The notes below the pieces were generated by a model. It saw only the letters and a program-made list of their open reading frames with translations. It did no database searches and was not told the origin of the DNA. This document shows positions 13,690 to 24,500 of a stretch of 64,000 bases of DNA, piece by piece. The stretch lies in contig JAQFVV010006245.1 in the NCBI GenBank assembly GCA_028023455.1, positions 6,629,276 to 6,693,275 on the forward strand, written 5' to 3'. How positions within the stretch are numbered: the stretch's first letter is position 1; the number at the start of each line of letters is the position of its first letter. A program made the position numbers and the translations under genes. This DNA is from Epiperipatus broadwayi (Eukaryota; Onychophora; Udeonychophora; Euonychophora; Peripatidae).

Positions 13690-13941
13690 TTATGGCCAGT
13701 TAAATTACATACGCCCTCGCATCATACGGTAGCGATCTGTGAAGTGTGCGCTATTTGCATAGTATTGCGAAGCACATCAGTGAGCCGTAATATGTGTGCA
13801 ACATTATCTGGGCCTGCTAATGGCTAATAAGAACAGAACTGTCCTATACGCCATAAGTTTGGCCATGTAAACGGCATATTTCTGTGTTTTTGCACAGAAA
13901 CAGCACCAAGTGATGTACAGTGGCTCTTTAACAAGTACCCT
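13690..13941 (-). repeat. Diverged end of the same TIR family as 5215-6417
   Basis: The segment 13850-13940 aligns with the right end of the 5.2 kb element. Both carry a CAGC/CGGCAT block, a T/C-TGTGTTTT block and AGTGGC followed by (A)TCTTTA, and both end in GTACC/GCACC. It is locally GC-richer than its surroundings, like the termini of the other copy. I could not find a matching opposite terminus or target duplication, so this is either a truncated copy or a relative with a different 5' half. Confidence 0.55.
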
Positions 13942-15231
13942 TTTTCTTTTATATTCTTAATATTATAATATTATATTGTTTACTTTGGTCTATTTCTCCC
14001 CTCACACTGCTCACCGACTTCAACTTTTCATTATTATGCAATTTAGGCATTTATTTGAAATATAGTTTCAAACTATGCTTTTTTAATTATGCTGGGCCAA
14101 TTATAGCACATTGGCATCTACCTTGTACAGTATTTGTAACAATCTGTTAAGAAACAGTGACCTTTGTCACCATCCATTATGTAAACAGTCATTTCTAATA
14201 ATATTTCTGTATTTATTATACATTATTATTTATTAACATTTTATTATTTACTTATATGATTGGCTTTATTAGTATTTCCTTTCATACTTATTTAACACCT
14301 CTGGCATTGGATCACACATTCAAGCGAGGGGTAGAGGATCATTGATAGATTAACCATCAATGATACTTATGGCCAGAACGAGGCTACACAAACACAGCCC
14401 TGACCATCTTTCCTGACCATAGCATGTACTCATACTGCTGGGAAAACACCTGCCATCCACAGTACTTTGTTTTGAGAACAAGTCTCAAGTGCCATCCAGC
14501 TATATATGTTATATAAGATAGCTGGCATGCCCAGATGACATGCACACAATCCCAATGCTTGAAATATACTCAGGCTAGCTCTAACATCTTGATCAGGGGA
14601 TCCAGTGCAATACTAACTAAACCATGGAAATATTTATAAATTTTAAACTCCTGGTGATGCAGTCCAAGCAACATTTAAACACTTTATATGCACACAGAAT
14701 CAATCAATATTTAGTACAGTTAAACAATTAAAATAAATATGTATACAGTAATAGTTAATAACTCAATATCACTAATTGCCCTTTAATATAGTTCACTTCT
14801 TTTAAGAATGTCTAGTTACTTAATTTAAAATTGAAAAAAGTTATAATTACTTAGGTTTTTCATTATGGTGAGATAACACATTTCCATTGGTTTTGATTTT
14901 TCAAATGGCTGGTCTTTTATTCTCCAGTGATGGCTTCATGGGGTTTCTTTCCATGCTTCTGATAGATAATGGGAGAGTATGTAGCAATGTCTATACTATG
15001 GTTGAGGCATTGATCCCCAATGAGAGAAGTTAATGGAACTGAGGACCCAGGACATGAAGCACAGATGAACACTTCTAAAGCTCTTTACTAATGCCTGTTG
15101 CTACTTCACAGCTTCTATGTTTACATTTCCCCAGCAAGTACTAACTGGTTCTTTGAGGAATCAATAAACTGATGAACTACTAGAACTGATGAACTAAGCA
15201 ACAACTCGAAAACTTGCTGGAACGAAGTGAT
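13942..15231. other. Unclassified, GC-richer interspersed-repeat-like stretch
   Basis: From about 14.28 to 14.64 kb and 14.9 to 15.36 kb the base composition is clearly less AT-rich than the flanks. The second stretch ends in a minisatellite and TATA-like and AATAAA-like strings. No coding similarity is visible. It could be part of a long terminal repeat, but I see no paired copy. Confidence 0.3.
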
Positions 15232-15327
15232 CTGCTAAAGAAACTGTCAGAACATGAACCAAACTGCTAAAGAAACTGCCAGAACTTGAACTGAACTGCT
15301 AAAGAAACTGCCAGAACTTTAACTTAA
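15232..15327. repeat. Minisatellite, three copies of 32 bp
   Basis: Three consecutive units beginning CTGCTAAAGAAACTG at 15232, 15264 and 15296, with only a few substitutions between them. Confidence 0.9.
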
Positions 15328-15884
15328 CAATGGACAAGCCGCCACTTTTATACTTAACTCTCCCATTGTCTAATTTTTATCGTAATTTAATTTGGTTTTT
15401 AATTACATTTTACATTTTATTTATCTAATCTGTTTTTAAATTCATCTCCTATCTTATTGGCCAGGAATATTTGAAAATTTAAGTGCATTCCTGCCGATGA
15501 GATAGTTTACAAAATTTTCTTTTACTAATTAATTCTATTGAAAATTTTATTTAAAAAATCCTTTACATTCATTTATTTTTTTAGCATTTAGTTTGTGTTT
15601 TTTAATTATAAAAAGGAGAGAGCAGGTTTTAAATCTTTACCTGTTATGATCCTCTTTCTCCACCCTTATTCTTAATAAAAACAATTTATTCTCAAAAAGA
15701 TGATGCAATCTTTCCTTTTTACTAATTTCATTTTTGAAAATCTACTTTTAACTATTTTTGTTTTCTGTTTTTCTTAATTTATTTTTTTTAATTATCAGCA
15801 TATCTAACGCAGATATATGTGTTTTTACAAAATATATGTTGCGAGCGTTACAATACATTATATATATTTAAAATGTGCATATCA
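15328..15884. other. No gene seen
   Basis: AT-rich sequence leading into the 5' end of RTE copy B. No recognisable structure. Confidence 0.4.
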
Positions 15885-18125
15885 CATTCTCTTGGCTGCA
15901 GAAAGGAATTTGCTGTTCATTGAAACAAGACCCTTTAATTCCTCTTGGAGACCTAAAAGAACTGAGCAGGGCAATTTCCATATGTCCATTTCATACATTG
16001 TTCCAGCTGTTATTACTGTGTTAATTCATACATGAACATGGATGGGCGGCTGCTCACCAACACACATTAGCCAGTGTGGGGAGTTTATTGGCTTTTTAAT
16101 TCTGAGTTTAAGATCAAAAACCATGGTCTTTCTTCTCAGTTGCCTGATAGCTCTTAATTGGAATGACTTGAGAAGACAGAATAAATGTGTGTGAATGAAA
16201 TTTTTTTTTGTAACAGATATTTACAATCATGACAGACAAAAATAAATCATGACCCTTATTCTAAGGAGGCTGTAAGTCACCAGCCAAGGCAACAGTTGGC
16301 AACTGAACGTGGAAGATGCTAATAACTTACTGATTGCAGATCCAGGCTGCCATGTGATGACAACCTTTTATTTAGATATTTGTAACTGCAGATCACTTTT
16401 AAGCGAAGAAAGATTGCAAGAATTGAAAGAAAATCTATCTAATAATAAACTGGTTATTATAGAACTTTGTGAAGTTAGAAAAAAAGGTGAAGATACAATT
16501 AATTTACAAAATAATACTACACTACAAAAACAGAAACATGGTAAGTACAAGTGGAGTAAGATTCATTGTAAATAAAAATTGGAAGAACAACATTGTGGAG
16601 ACTGATGATGTATCAGAGAGAGTGACAAGATTAATTATTCAATTTAATAGCAGATAACAAATGCAAATAATTTAGGTTTATGCCCCAAGAAGTTCTCACT
16701 GTGATGAAGTAGAGAATTTTTGTGAAGATACAATTAATTTACAAAATAATACTACACTACAAAAACACAAACATGGTAAGTACAAGTGGAGTAAGATTCA
16801 TTGTAAATAAAAATTGGAAGAACAACATTGTGGAGACTGATGATGTATCAGAGAGAGTGACAAGATTAATTATTCAATTTAATAGCAGATAACAAATGCA
16901 AATAATTTAGGTTTATGCCCCAAGAAGCTCTCATTGTGATGAAGTAGAGAATTTTTGTATGGATATGCAAAAGGCTTTTGATCAGACCAAACAACATTTT
17001 AAAATTGTCTTAGGAGACTTTAATGCTAGAATTCTTAAACAATTGAAAGATTAAAGTGATGTAAGTAAATTTGATTATGGTAATAGAAATGGAAGAGATT
17101 ATAGACTTGGGGAGTTTTCAGAGAAAAAAAAACCCTTTATATTATGAATTCTTTTTTTGAGAAAAATGGAAATGGACATGGAAGCATCCAAATGAAGGTA
17201 CAGCAAAAAATGGATAACATTTTGACTAATAATATGCATTTCAAAATTGCAATGTTCTTAATAAATTCAAACATAGTAAGTGATTATTGATTAATGAAAT
17301 GCAATTATTAAGAAAAATAATATTAATAGTTGCAGATGATATTCCTAATCTTCAGAAATATTCCAATGAATTTAAATTAGAACTGGCAAATTGTTTTCAA
17401 ATATTAATAGATTTTGAACATGATTTAAATTAGAATGAAATCAATAGGAAGATAACTGATATACACTTTTAAAAATTGCAACAAAGATAGCTGATAGAAA
17501 AAAACGCAATTGACCAGTAAAAATTCTACCAAGACAAGACAATGTATAAAGAAAGTGAATATAAAACTATATAAAAATGATGCATTAAAAAGAATTGAAT
17601 ATCTTGAATTTTGTAAAGTAGTGCATATAAGGGTTGATAATGAAGTATAATTGTGAAATAGTAAGGAAAGTTATAGAAGAGAATAAAAGTCTCAAGAGTG
17701 TAAACAACATTTTCATATTGGTAAAAACATTTCTAAAATAAGAAAAAAAAAACTTTTACTATAAAGAGAGATGACATCATAAAATATGTAGAAGAATTCT
17801 ATCAAGAATTATATAGTAATAAAGAACAAAGAAAAATATCTCCTACAATTACTATATCTTCTGAATTGCCCACACATTTAAATGAAGAAGTGAGATATGC
17901 AATTAAATTTATAAAGAAGGGAAAAGCTCTGGGTAATGATGGAATTATAATCAATATCTTAACAGAAGCAGGTGAAGAAATAGAAATTTTTTTGGCAAAG
18001 TTATATACCAAATTTTTAAATGATAAAGGTATACCAGGTAATTGGAAAAATGCAATATTAATATTTTTAAAATGTGATAAAGAAGATATCAAAAATTACT
18101 GAATTGATACAAAATAGATATACAG
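15885..18125 (+). mobile_element. RTE-type LINE (copy B): 5' UTR, endonuclease and start of RT
   Basis: The 5' UTR at about 15885-16380 aligns with copy C at 44.9 kb, which places the family's 5' end near the shared CTGCAGAAA. The apurinic-like endonuclease follows, with SDRV/SERV-type VTRLIIQFNSR, then MDMQKAFDQTKQH and LGDFNARI. The start of the RT domain is at 17866-18092 (AIKFIKKGKALGNDGI, GIPGNWKNAI, DKEDIKNY). The frame has many stops and frameshifts. A 235-bp tandem duplication interrupts the endonuclease, and the element stops just before the catalytic RT motifs, where an unrelated transposase-like pseudogene begins. It cannot be autonomous. Confidence 0.85.
16488..16957 (+). repeat. 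235-bp tandem duplication inside the LINE endonuclease
   Basis: Two adjacent 235-bp copies starting TGAAGATACAATTAATTT at 16488 and 16723, with only about three visible differences. The duplication repeats the same endonuclease segment. The near-identity compared with the decayed frame shows it happened well after the LINE died. Confidence 0.95.
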
Positions 18126-18653
18126 CAAACATCACTGAAAAAATTATAAAAATTGGGATAGCTTTAGGAAACAAATGAAGCTGGAAATAAATATATGAAG
18201 CCAATAAGCAACAAATATCAATATATCAGGCCATAATCAAGAAGCCGAACCATTTGTAGACTTAGATGTTAGCTTGGAGTATTTCAGTAAGTCTCTTCAT
18301 AATCTTGAATAGTCATCTATAGCTCACTTACCATTGTACTATGATAAAAAGTTTAAAAAAATAAGATGTTTGGTAGAATACTGACCAGAGAAAGTAATGG
18401 TATACATGAAAGTATCACAAAGAATAACCCTGATTTTAAAATACTTAATTAGTTGAGAGAAAAGTTTTAAGAAGAAATTCTAAGTACTAGTGAAAAAATC
18501 CAAATTTTAACAGTACTTTCAAAAAGCTGAAAATACAAAAAAAAATAGTTTTGGAATTAACAATAGAATGCCAAGAAAAGTAAAAGCAAAAGATACATTT
18601 ACAGCAAATTCGAAGCCTGTAAAATTTATTTTAAAATACTAAATGAAAATTGT

Positions 18654-19086
18654 ATTTTTATATTGGACTATTTCCATCATTTAATATGTGTGTTGAATGT
18701 CTTTAGAAAAGTTTAATTTTTAGTTAAATATTCCAAATGCATTCAACTGTTAGTAATATCACAGCAAACAGGTTAGTATATGCACTAACTGTTAGTAATA
18801 TCACAGCAAACAGGCTAGTATATGCACAACATTTCGAGAGGTATTTTTCTCCCCTCTTCTTCAGGTGTTGCTGGCCTGACCAATGACAATACTAGCATGA
18901 GATTTGAACCCGAGTCCTTAGATTCTTGGATAATTGAATTTTAAGGTAACGCTCTAACAATTGAATGCATTTGGAATATTTAACTAAAAATTAAACTTTT
19001 CTAAAGACATTCAACACACATATTAGATGATGAAAATAGTCCAATGTAAAAATACAGCTAGAACAACATCATCACAAACCTTCAGA
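18654..19086. mobile_element. Fold-back element, family F2 copy A, with 21-bp TSD
   Basis: Both ends carry the same tail in inverted orientation (TTGGACTATTTCCATCAT inward for about 85 bp, nearly identical). Between them lie a minus-strand hammerhead-like hairpin (18830-18864) and a minus-strand tRNA-like head: an A-box-like GTTAGAGCG and a good B box, GGGTTCAAATC, at about 18902-18912. Flanking direct repeats of 21 bp with one mismatch (18633-18653 and 19087-19107, ending ACTAAATGAAAATTGT) mark it as an insertion. A target duplication this long points to target-primed retrotransposition rather than a cut-and-paste transposase, despite the TIR-like look. Confidence 0.8.
18830..18866 (-). ncRNA. 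Hammerhead-like hairpin motif in F2 copy A
   Basis: On the minus strand: CUGAAGAA (18857-18864), GAGGGG (18851-18856), a 9-nt loop, CCUCUC (18836-18841), then GAAA (18832-18835). This is the hammerhead order of core box, stem II and GAAA, with 6 bp in stem II. The core box is 8 nt instead of the canonical 7-nt CUGANGA, so activity is doubtful. Confidence 0.45.
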
Positions 19087-20660
19087 AAAACACTAAATGA
19101 AAATTGTTTGTATGACAGTGATGATGTTAGTCATCATATACCTGTGGAAAAAAGATCTTGGGTCAGTGAAAACAATTGACAAAACTAAAATAGATATGCA
19201 AAAAAGGCTAATAATGTTGAGGAATTTAAATGAGCTGTGCAAGAGAAAATATCCTGCTAAAAATAGTGGTTTTTCAAAGTTTGGCAACTATAACCTAAAT
19301 ATTTTTTAACTGAAAGTGGAAACTGAGTTTGCACATTACATCAAAATGTAAAACTTACAATTCTAGATATCGCATTAAATAATATGAGTCAATATGATAA
19401 TACAGAAGCGACTGATTGATTATCAATATTGTTTGACAATGATAATGCGAATGAGACAGATAAAACATGCTGCATGCCAAATGCGCTTCAGAATAAAAAT
19501 TAAATATGAAACATGGAAAAGAAATTTTAGACCATATTATTTACAAATAATAGAAATCTGTTGAAATATGCATAATTGAAACAATCACAAAACTACAGAT
19601 TAATTTGTGGAATCCTTGTGTGAAAATTGTTTCTGAAAGTCAGTTTCATAGCTAAAAAATTATCTTATTGTTGCAATTATTTGAAGTAAAACAAAAAAAA
19701 AAAAGAGACTTGGTATCTTTTGATATTGCAGAAAATTATATTTTAATTTTATAAAACCAAACTTTTTATTGGAACAATGACTAAGCAAAGAGTTTTCCCA
19801 TAGCAATCTATTATAAGAATCCTGATAATGTAACATTTAAGAAATGTTTGCACAATTGCTGATCATTTACTTACAAAAAAAAACATATCTAATATCAAGA
19901 CTCGGACCAGATTTAAAAAAGATATTCTAATATTCAGATAATTCTTCTGCATAGTTTAAAACAAAAAAAAATCTAAAATATTTATCATCCATGAAAGTAG
20001 TTTTAAAATGAAAGCCTGGGTGGTATTTCTATGCAATAGCCCATGGTAAAGGAAAATGAGATAATCGATTATGAAAAGATTCATTGAAAAGGCAAGCCTC
20101 CAGAAATACTATGAATAACAAATTGTGACTCCTTTTTTGTTGTTTTTACATGGAATTTTTTTTTTTTTTTCAATTTAAAAATGTCATGTAAAAAATGAGA
20201 AAATGCTTGAAAAATATTTTTTAGATATAAATCTAATATTAGCAGCCTGACATTCCTTTATTTTTTTTTTCTCTGTGACAAATGAAGTATATAGTGATAA
20301 AAATATTTTTAAAAAATTAGGAATCTTACAAGTCTTCATTGTCAGAAGCTTTGGAATAAAATCTCACACTAGTGAGAAGTAAAAGCATTAGTACTGTAAT
20401 CATTAGAAGCTTGGGGAGTTTTGGATAAGATGAGATGTCTTGTTCCTCTCTATACATATGCAAAAGAGTTTGATGAAATGCTTATATCTTAAATTCTTAT
20501 CTTGGTGAATTTTAAGAGTTCCAATGGTCATACTCATTACTCTGCAAAGAAGAAAAAGATGTAGCAACTATGGTTTTTCAAAATTATTTTGTGAAAAAGA
20601 ATTGACATTATTCACAGAATGATTTATAATGATGTTAATATTTGCAAAGATATACAATAA

Positions 20661-21017
20661 TTTAATATTTTTCTATCTTAAGAATATTTTAAATAAGAGT
20701 TATACAGAAAAAAAATTAAAATGATTATAAGGATGTTATATTTCAAGGATTTTTGTTCTTTCCAAGTTCCCCTCTTTCCCCAATTAACTTACTTATCTAA
20801 AATAAAATAGCAGCACTGTTCTTTATTTTAAAATAAAAGTAGTTGCCTTCCAAAAAAATTGTTTTATACTTAACTTTCCAGCTTATTTTTCCATCTATTA
20901 TTTTCTCCTTTTTCTAGTTATCCATATTTTTTTCTCCATAATATTTCTTTCTTAGATTCAATTTCAATATATTTGCCTGAAAGTTTATGATGATGGTATA
21001 TTATTAGACATGTTATA
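20661..21017. other. No gene seen
   Basis: AT-rich spacer between the transposase-like pseudogene and F2 copy B. Confidence 0.4.
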
Positions 21018-21310
21018 TTGGACTATTTCCATCATTTATGAGTGAATGTTGAATGTACAGAAAATTTTAAACTTTATTTAAACTTTTCAAATACAAACAA
21101 CTTGTTAGTAATAACACACAATTAGACTAAATAGGTTAGTAATTACACGTTTCAAGTAGTATTATTCTCCACTCTTTTTCAGGTGTTGCTGGCCTGATAC
21201 GCACAGTGACAGTATTCACATAGAAGTTGAACTTGCATTTTTAGATTCTTGAATATCGAATCTAAGACAAACACTCTAACCAACTGAGCTTTAACGAACT
21301 GCCTTTGATA

Positions 21311-21480
21311 GAATAGCTCAGTTGGTTAGTTTGTTTGCCTTAAATTCGATATTCAAGAATCTAAAGGTGTGAGTTCAACTTCTATGCGAATACTGTCACT
21401 GTGCATAGAAAAGCTCAGTTGGTTAGAGTGTTTGTCTTAAATTTGATATTCAAGAATCTAAAAATGCAAGTTCAACTTCT
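21311..21480 (+). repeat. Two tandem tRNA-derived heads (Pol III A and B box)
   Basis: GAATAGCTCAGTTGGTTAG at 21311 and GAAAAGCTCAGTTGGTTAG at 21408 are A-box-like tRNA 5' halves. Each is followed after about 50-60 bp by a B-box-like GAGTTCAACTTC or CAAGTTCAACTTC. A third head lies on the minus strand at 21220-21290. These look like internal Pol III promoters of a tRNA-derived SINE; none folds into a plausible working tRNA. Confidence 0.65.
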
Positions 21481-21518
21481 ATGCGAATATTGTCACTGTG
21501 CATATCAGTCCAGCAACA

Positions 21519-21554
21519 CTTAAAAAAGAGTGGGGAATAATACTACTCGAAACG
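21519..21554 (+). ncRNA. Hammerhead-like hairpin motif in F2 copy B (+)
   Basis: A decayed core box (21519-21527), GAGUGG (21528-21533), a 9-nt loop, CUACUC (21543-21548), then GAAAC (21549-21553) and GUGUA. Compared with copy A, two stem II positions differ in a way that keeps pairing. The mirror copy sits on the minus strand at about 21150-21190. Confidence 0.45.
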
Positions 21555-22019
21555 TGTAATTACTAACCTGTGCTATCTAACTGTGTGTCATTACTAATAA
21601 GTTGTTTGGATTTGAAAAGTTTAAATAAAGTTTAAAATTTTCTGTACATTCAACATTCACTCATAGATGATGGAAATAGTCCAACATATCACATTTATTA
21701 TTTTCAATGTTTCACAAAATAATCTCTTAATCATATTAGAAACTGGTTTAATTATTGCAGTTTGCTCTCTGATTTCTAAATCACTATTTCCACTATCAAT
21801 GAATTAATTTTATGTATTACTCTCACGATCTATTTTCACTATTTTCTACAAGTTTTGTCAATCGATTAAACATTTTGTTAGGATTAAATTCTCTATATGT
21901 TAAATATTATAATATAAAATCTGATGCAATGAATCTTCAATGCTTTTCAACATCAACAAAATATTATACTTTTTTTTCTATATATAAGTGTGTGTATGCA
22001 TGCGCATGTACGCATTAAG

Positions 22020-22400
22020 AAATAGTTTCTATCATACTATTGCATCTCATATTCTCAATAGTTTTCCAACAATTCAAACACTTTTTAATAAAACAATTGA
22101 ATTCTAATAAAAATATTTCTATTCCATTTTCAGCAGCAGTCCCTTATTCACATACAAGATTATGCTTATTGTTTTAAAATTCTCATATTTCATTGAATTA
22201 GGCCTTTTCTATAAAATAAACACCTGTTTAAATAAAACCTACTGGCAATTCCATTGTCCAGAATCATAAATTCTATTACAAATATCAACTAACTTTCTCA
22301 AATCCTCTTCTCTGACAGCTTTGAATAATTCATTTGGAATTTTATTAATTTTCTGTGCTTTGCTAGTTTTTATCACAGTTAATCTTTTTGTTTCTTATTC
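22020..22400 (-). pseudogene. LINE reverse transcriptase fragment
   Basis: On the minus strand the sequence reads KINKIPNELFKAVREEDLRK..VDICNRIYDSGQW and then PNSMKYENFKTISIILYVNKG, with stops between. This is the order of the early RT region of LINE-type elements: a PAELxK block, then an L-x-x-I-C-N-x-I-(Y/W)-x-(S/T)-G-x-W block, then KCxxYRTISLI. It is a different lineage from the RTE copies in this window. The apparent long frame on the opposite strand (22388-22777) is not supported by any similarity. Confidence 0.6.
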
Positions 22401-23129
22401 CTTTCTTCTTGCATAATCTATTTCATCTTTGTCTATCCAACTTACTTTTTCAATTGAAATTAACTTATTATTTCTGTTTTATAAATCACATCTGTTGTTA
22501 TTTTTTCAATACACCTATGTCCTCTACTAATAAGTTAACATTTTTATTCTCAATTTTTAATGCAACCTTGCTTTTCTCATCCAAAGTATTATTAAAATCA
22601 AACCTATCTTTTATTTTAATTCCTCTATTTTATGTATCCCCCCCCCCTTCTACAGATTTTCTTAGTTTTATCTATTCACTGACTCAATTTACTGTTAAAA
22701 TGTTTTTTTCTATATATATCTCTAGCTTTTACAAAATTAACCCTTTACAATTTTCTATCATATTATTCAGCAATTAATTACTTATCTAAGGTTGTTTTGC
22801 TCTCTTTTATGTAATCTATGGTTTTCTGCAATAGCATTTATTTGATTTTAATACTAATTATTAAAAATTTCTGAATATACTACACCTATTAAATTCCTAT
22901 CTTTATCTTGCAGAACTAGATCTAAGATTGATAAGTTAAAAAAGAAAATATATGAACAATAATATCATTAACAATGGATAATGTTTGCAGAAATCATAAA
23001 TATTATTTTTTAAAAAAGAGACTGCTAGAGATGCAAACTTGAACTTTAATCAGTGGATTATATAAAAGCAATATGGATAATGTAAATTTATTATGAATGG
23101 AAATTTTCAAGTATTATGTCACATCTAGC
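22401..23129. other. No gene recognised
   Basis: Pyrimidine-rich on the plus strand, with a C9-10 run at about 22637. It may be more of the decayed minus-strand LINE, but no motif supports that. Confidence 0.35.
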
Positions 23130-23775
23130 AAACTGAAAACTACTAGTTAGTTACACTGATTTATAACATTACTATTACTCACTTCACTTTACAGAGGCCA
23201 GACTTCTTTCACTTACTCATTATCATAAATCATTTATTTGGCTAGAGATTATTATATCATTTTTAGTCTAGATATAAATATTTAAGATTAATATATAACA
23301 ATATATGATATAATTAATTTAGCTTTACCTTCCTTTCTGTCTTTTGTTCTTCTTAGATATATTTTAAAATCGCCATCTTTCTATTCAAACTTCAGGCATA
23401 TAAATAGACTGAAAAAAAGTAAACAATCCTTTTGGTTTAACCAGCACTTTTCAATTGGTTCACACCATAGCCTCTCATATATTTTAATCATCTTTATTCA
23501 ATATTTATCAAAAATAAATTATTACAATTAACTTTACAAGTGCCAAATTTCTTGCAATCATTCATTTGGTAACAATGTTCTTTCAATGAATATAATAATA
23601 ATTATTATCATTTTAAGTCTAGATATACTTTAAATTTAATTAAATAGTATTAAATACAACCAATAATTAATTGGAGATTTATATTATCTATTCTTACTGA
23701 ATATAACTATTAAATAATTTAGGATTAATATATTTTTCTTAACAAACATAACAATTAATAAAAATGAACATATTT
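23130..23775 (-). mobile_element. Hammerhead-element family F1, minus-strand units
   Basis: A minus-strand copy of the F1 unit seen at 23.8, 29.3 and 62.5 kb. The ribozyme-like segment is at about 23424-23473 (minus sense: AACCAATTGAAAAGTGCTGG, then AAACCAAAAGG). It is preceded by the family's characteristic upstream block (AATTTGGCA...AATAATTTATTT...AATAAAGATGATTAAAA). There are two partly repeated blocks (CTTTACA near 23188 and 23532; TAGTCTAGATATA near 23266 and 23616), so this looks like a tandem pair. The orientation is opposite to the next 700 bp, giving an inverted arrangement around 23.78 kb. Strongly decayed. Confidence 0.5.
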
Positions 23776-24500
23776 AAAATGTATGTCTGGGCTTAATATG
23801 ACAATAATATCTGTTTTAAAACCTGATTGTGATAATCATTAATATATTTATTGAAAAACATTGTTATCAAATACGTGATTCTAAGAAGTTTGGCATTTTG
23901 TGAGTTGCTTATTATTAATAAATAGTGAATAAAAATGATGAAACATTGGAGAGGTTGTGACTTGGGCCAACTAAAGATTCTTGATTCAGCCAAAAAAAGC
24001 AATATAGATATTGATATCATTTGCCTTTTTTCATATCTTTATTTATATGCTTGAAGTGTGCATAAAAAAATGGAAGTTATAAATTATATCTAAAGCATTA
24101 AAGATGGAAAAACAAGAGGTGGAGGGTAATTATACTATGTGATTGTATTTAGTAACAATACATAATTAAACTTAATGAAGTTTAAATTCATATCTAAGCT
24201 AAAAATGATATAACAATAATCTCTATCTTAATAAACAATTTGTGATAATTATTAACATATTTATTTAAAATATTATTGCCAAAATAAGAGAGTGCAAAAA
24301 GTTTGACAATTGTAAATTGAGATGTAGTAGTCTACTACAACTGAACAAAATTGATGAAAACGTGTGAAAAAGTAAGACCTGGGGTAATTGAAGAAGTGCT
24401 GGTTCATCCAGAAATGCATGTTGCGAATTATTTTATTCTTTTATTTTAACTGTGTATAGGAAGATTGAAATTTTAAAGTATAGATTGATTTATACATAGA
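23776..24500 (+). mobile_element. Hammerhead-element family F1, plus-strand tandem units
   Basis: Two head-to-tail units about 417 bp apart. Ribozyme-like segments lie at 23959-24004 (GACTTGGGCCAACTAAAG...) and 24376-24420 (GACCTGGGGTAATTGAAG, later CCAGAAATGCAT). Upstream blocks repeat too: GTGATAATCATTAATATATT at about 23830 and GTGATAATTATTAACATATT at about 24242. Both cores have lost essential residues (the C3/G5 region in one, C3 in the other), so neither should self-cleave. Tandem monomers are the hallmark organisation of retrozymes and Penelope-like terminal repeats. Confidence 0.6.

Larger units (their letters stand above)
18240..20660 (+). pseudogene. Decayed transposase-like gene with HGKG motif, split by a fold-back element
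   Basis: Frame-hopping translation matches, in order, a family of metazoan transposase-like proteins known to me only as uncharacterised repeats. Landmarks are a SLEYFSKSLHNLE block (about 18270), EKIQILTVLSKS (18490), MPRKVKAK (18570), MQKRLIMLRNLNE and GFSKFG (19195-19290), CTLHQNVKLTILD (19330), FDIAENY and TFYWNN (19720-19780), and AIAHGKGK followed by EKASLQKYYE (20035-20115). The HGKG segment corresponds to an (F/Y)ATSHGKG-x-xDGIGG-type motif; here the following glycine-rich part is ruined. A fold-back element (18654-19086) is inserted near 18650, and its target duplication proves the two halves were once continuous. Many stops make it a dead copy. The superfamily assignment is uncertain and the boundaries approximate. 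Confidence 0.65.
21018..21684. mobile_element. Fold-back tRNA-headed element, family F2 copy B
   Basis: Starts TTGGACTATTTCCATCAT and ends with its reverse complement. The left half (21018-21290) is a minus-strand unit: tail, hammerhead-like hairpin, tRNA-like head. The right half (about 21408-21684) is the same unit on the plus strand. The middle (21311-21405) is an extra plus-strand tRNA-like head. Overall order: tail-hairpin-head (-), head (+), head-hairpin-tail (+), a head-to-head inverted dimer. Heads carry AGCTCAGTTGGTTAG (A box) and a degenerate B box (AGTTCAACTTC). A clear target duplication was not found for this copy. Confidence 0.8.

Noticed and set aside
18830-21554. Calling the F2 hairpin a canonical active hammerhead
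   Set aside because: The core box has one extra base and the strand before it can pair with the strand after GAAA, which competes with a hammerhead fold.
22388-22777. 129-residue plus-strand open frame, the second longest in the window
   Set aside because: Phe/Leu/Ser-rich composition from T-rich DNA and no motif. The minus strand next to it carries reverse transcriptase blocks.
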